NCBI RefSeq assembly: GCF_013409065.1 | Contig: NZ_JACBZP010000001.1 | Location: forward strand, 992,001-1,056,000 | Direction of reading: 5' to 3' | Length of the DNA stretch: 64,000 nt | DNA from: Spelaeicoccus albus | Lineage (GTDB): Bacteria; Actinomycetota; Actinomycetes; Actinomycetales; Brevibacteriaceae | Part shown: piece after piece, positions 52,632 to 60,396 of the stretch | How positions within the stretch are numbered: the first letter of the stretch is position 1 | Layout: each line of letters starts with the position of its first letter | Program-made: the position numbers and the translations under genes | Notes under the pieces: model-generated | What the model was told of the DNA's origin: nothing | The model's input: only the letters and a program-made list of their open reading frames with translations | The model's database searches: none

Positions 52632-53969
52632 ATGACGACAGGACAAGAAGCCGTGGAGCGCAGTACCGCAACTACGGGCAAGGGGCAGCGCCGCTCTCAA
52701 ACCCGATGGATGATGACAATCCTTCTCGGGATCGGTTTGATCGTCGCATACATCGACCGAGCGAATCTGTCGGTCGCCATTGGCGACATCAAGGGCGAAT
52801 TCGGTTTCAGCACGGCTATGCAGGGCATCATTCTCGGCGCATGGGTCTGGACGTACGCGGCATTTCAGCTTCCGGCAGGCTGGCTTGCGGATAAGTTTGG
52901 CGCGAGATTCGTCTACGCGGGTGCGATGGTCTGGTGGTCGATTTGGACCGCAGTCGTGGCGCTGACACGAGGAACCGCTTCGCTCATGGGCGTTCGACTC
53001 CTTCTCGGAGTCGGCGAGGCGCCACTAATGCCGACGAGCGCCAAGGTCGTGTCCGAGTGGTTCCCCAAGAAGGAACGCGGTCTTGCCTCCGGAATCTATG
53101 GCGGCGGTAGCGAAGCCGGGGCGGCCTTGGCCGTACCTTTCGTGGCACTGCTCATGATGGTCATGGGGTGGCGCGAGACGTTTGTCGTTTGCGGACTCAT
53201 CGGTGCCGCTGTCGCTGTGCTGTGGGTATGGCTGTACCGGCGTCCCGGGCAGCACAAATGGGTGAACAAGGCCGAGCTCGACCACATCCGTTCGGACAGC
53301 CGGCAAGAGGATTCGATCGAGGAGAAAAAGGCGACGATTAAGTGGTACAAATTGTTCCGCTTCCGCACGATCTGGGGCCTGTTCTTCGGCTACATCTGCC
53401 GCAACTTCCTCAATTACTTCTTCATTACCTGGTACCCGACGTACCTTGTCAGCGCCGAAGGATTCTCGACAATGGACTTGGCGAAGTACGGCGCTATTCC
53501 GGCCTTCGTCGCAATCTTCGGCGATCTTGGAGGAGGGGCATTCTCGGATTGGCTTGCCCGCAAGAACCTGTCCCTCGGTGTCGCCCGCAAGCTCCCGATC
53601 GCCATCGGGACCCTCGCTGCCGGAACGGTCGGACTCGCGGCGTTCACGGACGGCCCCATGATGGCGATCGTTCTGTTGAGCATCGGTTTCGCGGGCAGCT
53701 CCTTCGCCTCGGCTGCGATCTTCGCCCTGCCTATCGATGTGGCGCCGGGCGCGGGAAACGTGTCGACCATCTACGCGATCCAGAACACCGGATCTCAGAT
53801 CGGCGGCCTGCTCAGCCCGATCGTCATCGGCTTCCTGGTGGCGGCCACCGGCAGCTTCCGGATCCCGCTGGTTTTGATGACGGCCCTGTGCGTTGCGGCC
53901 GTGTGCGTCTATCTGTTCGTTGTGCGGGTCGAGCCGCTGAAGCTGAAGCCGACGGCGTCCGACGCGTAA
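52632..53969 (+). CDS. MFS transporter, anion:cation symporter family (glucarate/hexuronate carrier, GudP/ExuT-like)
   Basis: 445 residues, 12 helices. ACS-family marks: YIDRANLSVAIGDIKGEFGFS in helix 1, AWVWTYAAFQLPAGWLADKFGAR, and GVGEAPLMPTSAKVVSEWFPKKERG. The relatives import glucarate, galactarate or hexuronates with protons. It lies 70 bp after the glucarate-dehydratase-like gene and probably shares its promoter. A short palindrome (CCGGCGCCGG, 53983-53992) separates it from the convergent GntR gene. Confidence 0.9.
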   Translation: MTTGQEAVERSTATTGKGQRRSQTRWMMTILLGIGLIVAYIDRANLSVAIGDIKGEFGFSTAMQGIILGAWVWTYAAFQLPAGWLADKFGARFVYAGAMVWWSIWTAVVALTRGTASLMGVRLLLGVGEAPLMPTSAKVVSEWFPKKERGLASGIYGGGSEAGAALAVPFVALLMMVMGWRETFVVCGLIGAAVAVLWVWLYRRPGQHKWVNKAELDHIRSDSRQEDSIEEKKATIKWYKLFRFRTIWGLFFGYICRNFLNYFFITWYPTYLVSAEGFSTMDLAKYGAIPAFVAIFGDLGGGAFSDWLARKNLSLGVARKLPIAIGTLAAGTVGLAAFTDGPMMAIVLLSIGFAGSSFASAAIFALPIDVAPGAGNVSTIYAIQNTGSQIGGLLSPIVIGFLVAATGSFRIPLVLMTALCVAAVCVYLFVVRVEPLKLKPTASDA

Positions 53970-53992
53970 TTCTCGGTACCTGCCGGCGCCGG

Positions 53993-54718
53993 TCAGACCC
54001 TGAGGCGTAGGCGTTCACGTGAGTTGACGAGGTGCAGGCGCATCGCAGCTCTGGCCGCCAACTCGTTGCGGGCGGCGATTGCCGAATGGATTGCGTCGTG
54101 CTCGTCGCAAATGCGGCCGAAGCGACTACCTTCGATCGGTCCGTCTCGGTGGGTGTCCAAGCGATGGCGCGGCAACACGATCATGGCCGGGCCGAGGGAC
54201 ACCAACAGATCGGCATAAAACCTATTGCCTGTGGCCAACGCTGCCGAATGATGAAAGTCGAAGTCCGCTTCGACGGCTTTGCTTGGGTTGTCCGGATTTG
54301 CCCGTAGGGCGGCGGCAGCCCTTTCTAAGCGGAGTAATTGCACGTCCGTATGTCGCATTGCCGCAAGCCCGGCGGCCTCCACTTCGATGCCGAGTCGAAA
54401 GTCGACGAGTTCGACGACGTCGGATATGTCGTTGAACAGGCTGCTGTCGAGGCTGAAGCTGCGGTTGCTGGGTTTGGTGAGAACGAAGCTTCCCTTTCCC
54501 CGGTACGTCTCGATGAGGCCCGCTGCATGAAGCCGGGACAGCGCTTCACGAATCACCGTGCGGCTGACGCCGTATTTCTCGATGAGCGCGCTTTCGGCAG
54601 GCAGCTTTTGCCCGGGCAATATGACGCCGTCCTGAATGCTCGTCGTCAACCGTGCGACGACTTCCTGGGCGAGACTGTGGTTGCCGTCTCGACTGATCGA
54701 CTCGTCGCGTTCGGCCAC
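53993..54718 (-). CDS. GntR-family regulator, FCD subfamily (galactarate/talarate operon)
   Basis: 241 residues. Winged helix SLAQEVVARLTTSIQ...PAESALIEKYGVSRTVIREALSRL (in parts) and a helical FCD domain (FDFHHSAALATGNRFY, DEHDAIHSAIAARNELAA). It resembles DgoR/UxuR/ExuR-like sugar-acid regulators, different from the two GntR proteins at the window start. It follows the galactarate/talarate-dehydratase-like gene by three bases on the same strand. The TTGT-CAT-ACAA site in front of that gene is a good candidate operator, giving autoregulation. Confidence 0.9.
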   Translation of the reverse strand: MAERDESISRDGNHSLAQEVVARLTTSIQDGVILPGQKLPAESALIEKYGVSRTVIREALSRLHAAGLIETYRGKGSFVLTKPSNRSFSLDSSLFNDISDVVELVDFRLGIEVEAAGLAAMRHTDVQLLRLERAAAALRANPDNPSKAVEADFDFHHSAALATGNRFYADLLVSLGPAMIVLPRHRLDTHRDGPIEGSRFGRICDEHDAIHSAIAARNELAARAAMRLHLVNSRERLRLRV

Positions 54719-54721
54719 GGC

Positions 54722-55939
54722 TTAGAACCCGCTGCCGAAGCCGGCCGACTCAACCGTCCAGGCTCGCGCCTGTTCGCTCAGACTGATCCCCAGTCCGGGG
54801 CGGTTCGGAACAATCATCCGACCGTCGGCAATAGTGAGCCGCTCATTGAAAAGCGGTTCGAGCCACTCGAAATGCTCGACCCAGGGATCGATTTCGTACG
54901 CGGCCGACAAGTGCAGGTGGATCTCCATGGCAAAGTGCGGGGCCATTCGAATTCCGGCCTGTTCGCCGAGCGCCATGATTTTCAGGAACGGAGTAATGCC
55001 GCCGACACGTGGTGCATCGGGCTGCATGAAATCGACCGACCGAGCACGGATCAGCTCCCGGTGCTCGGAAACGCTTGTGAGCATCTCGCCGGTCGCGATA
55101 GGAGTGGCGAGCTCAGCGGCAAGAGCCGCATGGCCCTCCGCGTCGTAGGCATCGAGCGGTTCTTCGAGCCACGTCAGATTGAATTCCTCCAGCGCCCGGC
55201 CGGCTCGAATGGCGGCGCTCCGGTTCCATTGTTGGTTCGCGTCGACCATCAGCGGGAAATCGTCACCGAGTTCGCTGCGAACTGTATCGACGCGCTTTAA
55301 GTCGATGCGGGTGTCGGGCTGGCCGACCTTGATTTTAATACCGCCGATGCCGCGTTCAATCGATGCGCGGGAGTTGTCAACGACTTCGTCGATCGATGTG
55401 GAGAGGAATCCTCCGGACGTGTTGTAGCACGGCACGGCGTCCCGGTACGCGCCAAGCAATTTGGCGAGGGGGAGGTCGGCTCGTTTCGCCTTCAGATCCC
55501 ACAGCGCAATATCAATTGCAGCAATTGCCTGCGTGGACATTCCGCTGCGGCCTACCGAGGCTCCGGCCCACACCAGTTTCGTCCAAATTCGTCCGATGTC
55601 GCTGGGATCTTCGCCGATCACGTCCGGAGCAATTTCGACGGCATGGGCGTATTGGCCCGGACCTCCTGCCCGTTTTGAGTAGCTGTATCCAATGCCCGAG
55701 CAGCCCGCTTCCGTGGTGATTTCGGCAAAAAGAAAAGCGATCTCGGTCAGCGGCTTTTGTCGACCGGTCAATACCTTGGCATCGCTGACCGGTCCGGCCA
55801 GCGGCAACTTCGCCAAGGACAACTGCACCGAACTGATGCGATCGGTAGAGGCCTCGCCCGCAGCCAGCCCGGCAAGATGCCGCTCATTGGCCTCACTTGT
55901 TTCGGTAGCGCTGGTTTGGTCAATGAATGTATTGCTCAC
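54722..55939 (-). CDS. Galactarate/L-talarate dehydratase-like enolase superfamily protein
   Basis: 405 residues from GTG 55939, preceded by GAGAGG six bases away; an ATG 33 bases upstream lacks such a site. Mandelate-racemase group: GIKIKVGQP (KxK bases), LMVDANQQWNRSAA, WLEEPLDAYDAEGHA, TPIATGEMLTS, FMQPDAPRVGGITPFLKI and HFAMEIHLHLSAAY with the His base. These words are those of L-talarate/galactarate dehydratase. The product would join the glucarate route. It leads the GntR gene in a two-gene operon. Confidence 0.87.
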   Translation of the reverse strand: MSNTFIDQTSATETSEANERHLAGLAAGEASTDRISSVQLSLAKLPLAGPVSDAKVLTGRQKPLTEIAFLFAEITTEAGCSGIGYSYSKRAGGPGQYAHAVEIAPDVIGEDPSDIGRIWTKLVWAGASVGRSGMSTQAIAAIDIALWDLKAKRADLPLAKLLGAYRDAVPCYNTSGGFLSTSIDEVVDNSRASIERGIGGIKIKVGQPDTRIDLKRVDTVRSELGDDFPLMVDANQQWNRSAAIRAGRALEEFNLTWLEEPLDAYDAEGHAALAAELATPIATGEMLTSVSEHRELIRARSVDFMQPDAPRVGGITPFLKIMALGEQAGIRMAPHFAMEIHLHLSAAYEIDPWVEHFEWLEPLFNERLTIADGRMIVPNRPGLGISLSEQARAWTVESAGFGSGF

Positions 55940-56244
55940 GGCAGACCTCTCACGGCAGATGACTTCGGGCAACTAATAATACAAGTGATAAAGTTGTCAT
56001 ACAAGATGGCGTGCGCGGAACAAGGCAAACGAGCGGACGCCGACGCGACGTCCCCACTCCGATGAACGACTGCGTCGTCAACCTCATCCGAGCCCGGGAA
56101 TCGTCGTACTTGCCGGCCGGCTGATTTGCGTCATCGCCCCCTCAACGGGGTTCCGCTGATCCGATGTTTGTGATTATCTGGGGAGCCTGCATGGTCAGAA
56201 CTATCCCCGCCTGAACGGCAGCTTCGATACAGCAAGGACGACTT
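55940..56244. other. 305-bp intergenic region between divergent enolase and GH84 genes
   Basis: Contains the TTGTCATACAA site and AT-rich promoter DNA of the enolase gene near 55970-56004. From 56010 to 56244, in front of the GH84 gene, I see no strong palindrome and no supported small gene. Confidence 0.5.
55994..56004. promoter_or_regulatory. FCD-type operator TTGT-CAT-ACAA
   Basis: Inverted repeat with a 3-bp centre, 55 bp before the GTG of the galactarate/talarate-dehydratase-like gene. It fits GntR/FCD sites and its own operon encodes such a regulator. Differs from the ATTGT-YR-ACAAT family at the window start by spacer length. Confidence 0.55.
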
Positions 56245-59010
56245 GTGGCTTCACCACGTTCCCGACTTCTTCGACACATCATCGTTATCGCAGTCGCAAT
56301 AATTGCGGCAATTTCATTGGTCATGATGGGAATCGCAAGGGCCAAAGCGGTAGAGCCGGAGGACCCGGCAGGCGGATCGTCGAACCCGCACGCTCGCGCC
56401 GTCCCCGATATCTATCCGGTTCCACAGTCGGAGACTGCGGACGGGGTTCGCGTCAATTTGCGCGGCAAGGTCACTCTCGTCGTGGGGGCCGAGACCGATC
56501 GCGCTGCAGTCAAGGCCGTGAAGGAGACCCTGACGACGACCAGCCATCGGCGCGTCCGGACGCTCACGCCGCAACGGGCGTCGCGAATCCACGGCGGCTC
56601 GGTGATTTACCTCGGCACCATTGCTGACAATTCGGCCGTCGGACCGGCCCTGAAACAACTCGGAGTCGACGGGGCGTCGGCGTTGCAGCACGACGAAGGA
56701 TACGTGCTGGCCACCGGCCGCATTCATCATCGCCCCGCCGCGGTGCTGGCCGGGGCTGATGACGTCGGCGCATTCTACTCGGCCCAGACGCTACGCCAAA
56801 TCGTCCGGCACGGCTCGGTGGCCCCGGCGATCGTCAAGGACTGGCCGTTGATGCGCGTCCGAGGCGCGATCGAAGGATTTTACGGCACGCCCTGGTCGCA
56901 CGCGGCACGGCTCGACCAATTCGCCTTTTATGGCCGTCAAAAGCTGAACACCTACATCTATTCGCCCAAGGACGATCCGCTGCTCCGAGCGAAATGGCGT
57001 GAGAAGTACACGGGCAAGCAAAAGAAGAAGCTGAAAGAGCTCGTTGACACGGCGACGGCGAACCACGTCAAATTCACGTACGCGCTCTCGCCGGGTAACG
57101 ACATCTGCTACTCCGACAAGTCCGATCTCGACGCCACGGTGGCGAAGTTCGACTCGCTGTACAAGCTCGGCGTCCGCGATTTCTACATCGCCCTCGACGA
57201 TATCGAGCCCGAATTGCAATGCGAGGCGGACAAGGAGAAATTCGCCGGCCACGCCAACGGGTTCAAGAACCTGGCAGATGCGCAAGCCTATTATCTGAAC
57301 GCAGTCGACTCCGCCTTCGTGAAGAAGCACGACGACGTCGGCCCGTTGCAAATGGTCCCCACCAACTACAACGGCTCGGCGGCGGACCCCTACAAGGGCG
57401 AACTCGGCAAAACCATGAACGGTGACATTCAGCTGCAATGGACCGGCGAATCGGTCGTGTCGCACCGCATCACGACCAAGGACACGCTGGCGGCGCAGGT
57501 CACCTACGGCACGAAGGCCAATCCGCGGCAGCTGTTCATTTGGGACAACTATCCGGTTAACGATTTCGCACAGGACCGCTTATTCCTGGCACCGCTGATT
57601 GGCCGGGACAGCGACCTCTACACTGCCACCACCGGAATCACGGCAAACCCGATGATCCAGTCGTACGCATCGATGCCGGCTCTGTTCAACTATGCCGATT
57701 TCACGTGGAACGGCCCTGCATACCGGCCGAAGCAATCGATGGCGGCCGCGTTGAAATACGTCGCCGGCCCCTCCGCGAAGACTCGGCGATCGCTGACGGC
57801 GTTCGCCGATCTCAACCAGAACTGGCAAAACGACACAAAGACGCCGAGCGCCCCGCAGCTTGTCGCCGATGTCGCTCGGTTCTGGAAAAACTACGACGGA
57901 CGACGCTTCCCGGCCGGATCCGCGTTGGCCGGACGCGCCCAATTGATCTCCGACATGCCCCACGACCTGAAGCGCCTGGCCGTTCCCGGCTTCTACGACG
58001 ATTCGGTGCACTGGATCGATGCCGCCGCCCACTGGGGCCACGCCGTCACTGACGCGCTGCACATGCTGAAGGCCGTCACGCGCGATAACGGAACCGCCGT
58101 CGTGGCCAACAGGAAGAAGATGACGGACGCCGTCGACAAGGCCACCAAGGCCACGCAGCCCACGTTGAACAAGGGCACGCTCGTGCCCAAGGTCGGTGAC
58201 GGGGTGTTCCAGAAATTCATCACCAGAGCCAAGGCCACCGCGGACTCGTACCTGGGCGTCACCCCGCCGGCAGGCGGCGGACAAACGGCGCGCACCAGCA
58301 TGACGGCATACGGCGACAACTCACCAGCCAACATGTTCGACGGCGACCCGTCGACCAAGTTCTGGACCGACGCCGCTCCGCAAATCGGCGACTACATCGG
58401 CACGGATCTTGGGGCGGAAAAATCCCTCTCGTCGATCAAGATCCGGCAAAGCGGTTCGGACGACTCCACCGGCGACATGATGTATCACGCCACACTGCAG
58501 TATTCGACCGACGGCGAAACCTGGAAGGACGCCGGTACCTTCGACAATCGGCCCGTCATCGCGAAAAAGTTCGACTCGCCGGTCAAGGCGCGGTACGTCC
58601 GCATCATCGCCCAAGCCCCGAACCCGGGCGGAAAATGGATCAAGATCCGCGAATTTGCGGTCGGGGCGGTTCCGGACGGCGTGACCTCGACGATTCCGGC
58701 CGCGGACGGAACGTCGCTGGCCGACCTCGTCGATGGGCGGGTCGACACCTCGTGGACGGCGTCGCGCAAGGCGAATCGGCATGACGCGGTCACCAAGGTA
58801 TTCGACGAGCGCACCGTGAAATCGGTGACGGTCCTCGGGGACTCCACCGGCACGATACAGGTCCGCCGACACGGTGAATGGAAGATGATCGGCTCCCTGA
58901 AAGACGGCTACACCAAAGTGTCCGTACGCCGCGGCGACGCCGTCACAGGCGTCCGATTGGTGTTTGCCCACGGCACGACGCCGACGGTCAGCGAAGTGAT
59001 AGTGAAGTAG
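56245..59010 (+). CDS. Secreted GH84 beta-N-acetylglucosaminidase (hyaluronidase-like) with discoidin domain
   Basis: 921 residues. GTG start six to seven bases after AAGGA. Signal peptide to about residue 34 (IIAAISLVMMGIARAKA). A GH20b-like N-terminal domain (residues about 50-200) leads to the GH84 barrel (about 205-500: RVRGAIEGFYGTPWSH). The catalytic Asp-Asp pair is Asp318-Asp319 in FYIALDDIEPE. An F5/8 type C (CBM32) domain follows at about 673-810 (PANMFDGDPSTKFWTD), then another beta domain. It cleaves terminal beta-GlcNAc from glycoproteins, mucin or hyaluronan-like material outside the cell. A GH101 gene and a LacI regulator follow. Confidence 0.9.
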   Translation: MASPRSRLLRHIIVIAVAIIAAISLVMMGIARAKAVEPEDPAGGSSNPHARAVPDIYPVPQSETADGVRVNLRGKVTLVVGAETDRAAVKAVKETLTTTSHRRVRTLTPQRASRIHGGSVIYLGTIADNSAVGPALKQLGVDGASALQHDEGYVLATGRIHHRPAAVLAGADDVGAFYSAQTLRQIVRHGSVAPAIVKDWPLMRVRGAIEGFYGTPWSHAARLDQFAFYGRQKLNTYIYSPKDDPLLRAKWREKYTGKQKKKLKELVDTATANHVKFTYALSPGNDICYSDKSDLDATVAKFDSLYKLGVRDFYIALDDIEPELQCEADKEKFAGHANGFKNLADAQAYYLNAVDSAFVKKHDDVGPLQMVPTNYNGSAADPYKGELGKTMNGDIQLQWTGESVVSHRITTKDTLAAQVTYGTKANPRQLFIWDNYPVNDFAQDRLFLAPLIGRDSDLYTATTGITANPMIQSYASMPALFNYADFTWNGPAYRPKQSMAAALKYVAGPSAKTRRSLTAFADLNQNWQNDTKTPSAPQLVADVARFWKNYDGRRFPAGSALAGRAQLISDMPHDLKRLAVPGFYDDSVHWIDAAAHWGHAVTDALHMLKAVTRDNGTAVVANRKKMTDAVDKATKATQPTLNKGTLVPKVGDGVFQKFITRAKATADSYLGVTPPAGGGQTARTSMTAYGDNSPANMFDGDPSTKFWTDAAPQIGDYIGTDLGAEKSLSSIKIRQSGSDDSTGDMMYHATLQYSTDGETWKDAGTFDNRPVIAKKFDSPVKARYVRIIAQAPNPGGKWIKIREFAVGAVPDGVTSTIPAADGTSLADLVDGRVDTSWTASRKANRHDAVTKVFDERTVKSVTVLGDSTGTIQVRRHGEWKMIGSLKDGYTKVSVRRGDAVTGVRLVFAHGTTPTVSEVIVK

Positions 59011-59131
59011 CCGGTATTTCGCATAGTCGACGCAGCCTAGTCGTCGCTAACGAAATCTAGATCACTCTAGCTTTGGATTTATATCGTTATATAGTGCTGT
59101 AGTGCCCGATAGCGGGGTAGGGCTCCCCTTT

Positions 59132-59145
59132 TGGCATCGATGCCA
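59132..59145. promoter_or_regulatory. LacI-type operator TGGCATCGATGCCA flanked by direct repeats
   Basis: Perfect 14-bp palindrome with CG centre, 99 bp before the LacI GTG. An exact 11-bp direct repeat AGCGGGGTAGG stands on both sides (59111-59121 and 59156-59166). Probable autoregulation site of the LacI protein. Confidence 0.58.
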
Positions 59146-59243
59146 TTTTCGCTCCAGCGGGGTAGGCTCTGCCCTAACGGGCGGCGATGTGACGCATCGT
59201 CACGGGTTGATCATCCACCAGCGACTCACGCGAAGGGCGTATA

Positions 59244-60266
59244 GTGCCGCGGAACAATATACGGGCTCGCCCTCCGGGCATGATCGACGTCGCGCGGGTT
59301 GCCGGGGTCTCTGCTCAAACCGTATCCAGGGTCCTGAGTGGGCATCCCAACGTCACCGAGCGCACTCGCGAAAAAGTCGAAGCGGTGGTCAACGAACTCG
59401 GATATCGCAAGAACAATGCGGCCCGCATGCTGTCCTCCGGCCGGACGCACGCGTTGGGAGTCGTCTTGCTCCAGACGCACTTCTACTCCCGCACGGCCAT
59501 TACCGTGGGCATCGAAGAAGCCGCCACCGCCGCCGGCTACACGGTCAGCGCAGCCACCACATCGTCGCTCGACGCCGAGGAGATTGAAGCTGCGTTGTCG
59601 CGATTGGCCGACCAGAGGGTGGAGGGCGTAGTCCTCGCGCTTCCGTTGCTGCGTACGACTCGCGCCATCGAAGAATTCGCCGCCGCAACACCGACCATCG
59701 CCATCAACGGGTCCCGTGCGCGCAAAAGCGAGGTCGTGGCGATCGACCAAGCACGTATCGCACGGCTGGCGACCGAACATCTGCTCGAACTCGGCCATCG
59801 GACGGTGTGGCATGTGTCGGGGCCGATGGAATGGCAGGATGCTGCGAGCCGGTCCGATGGCTGGCGGTCCACGCTCAACGCGGCAGGCATCACCCCGCCG
59901 CCGATTCTCGAAGGCGACTGGTCGCCGGCATCCGGATATCGCAGTGGCCTTATTCTCGGCCGCATTGACGAAGTGACCGCAGTCTTCGCGGCAAGCGATG
60001 AAATGGCGTTCGGGGTCATCCGGGCACTTCACGAGTTGGGCAAGTCGGTGCCGGGGGATGTCTCTGTCGTCGGAGTGGACGACATCGAACTTGCCGAATA
60101 CTGTTCCCCCTCGTTGACGACGGTGGCGCAACCGTTCGCAATGATCGGAAAGCATGCAGTCAACCACTTGCTGCAGGCCATCGAATCCCCGGCAGCAGAA
60201 CCGGAGTGCGGAGATATTCGGCCCTCCCTGATGATTCGGACAAGTACGTCGGCGCCCCCGAGGTGA
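59244..60266 (+). CDS. LacI-family regulator of the glycan-degradation genes
   Basis: 340 residues from GTG 59244. HTH MIDVARVAGVSAQTVSRVLSG, hinge YRKNNAARMLSSGRT, effector domain (LGVVLLQTHFYSRTAITVGIEEAA, VFAASDEMAFGVI, SVVGVDDIELAEYCSPSLTTV). It lies between two secreted glycosidase genes and is followed after 12 bp by a perfect palindrome in front of GH101. Likely senses GlcNAc, GalNAc or galacto-N-biose and controls the neighbours. Confidence 0.9.
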   Translation: MPRNNIRARPPGMIDVARVAGVSAQTVSRVLSGHPNVTERTREKVEAVVNELGYRKNNAARMLSSGRTHALGVVLLQTHFYSRTAITVGIEEAATAAGYTVSAATTSSLDAEEIEAALSRLADQRVEGVVLALPLLRTTRAIEEFAAATPTIAINGSRARKSEVVAIDQARIARLATEHLLELGHRTVWHVSGPMEWQDAASRSDGWRSTLNAAGITPPPILEGDWSPASGYRSGLILGRIDEVTAVFAASDEMAFGVIRALHELGKSVPGDVSVVGVDDIELAEYCSPSLTTVAQPFAMIGKHAVNHLLQAIESPAAEPECGDIRPSLMIRTSTSAPPR

Positions 60267-60277
60267 GCAGTTCGCCA

Positions 60278-60297
60278 AATTGTTATCGATAACAATT
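60278..60297. promoter_or_regulatory. 20-bp perfect palindrome, core TTGTTATCGATAACAA
   Basis: Exact palindrome with the central CG of LacI-family operators, between the LacI stop and the GH101 start (100 bp upstream of the ATG). The most convincing operator in this part of the window. Confidence 0.75.
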
Positions 60298-60396
60298 TTT
60301 CTCGCATAAGTCTTCCGCATCGATGTGATCGGTGTTACTTTTGTGAGCGTCGCATCCCCGAACAACCAGCGCGAAGTTGCGCGGTGAGGTTGATCA

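Noticed and set aside
53983-53992. CCGGCGCCGG as a strong terminator
   Set aside because: Only a 5-bp arm palindrome in GC-rich DNA with no loop or T run; too weak to call.
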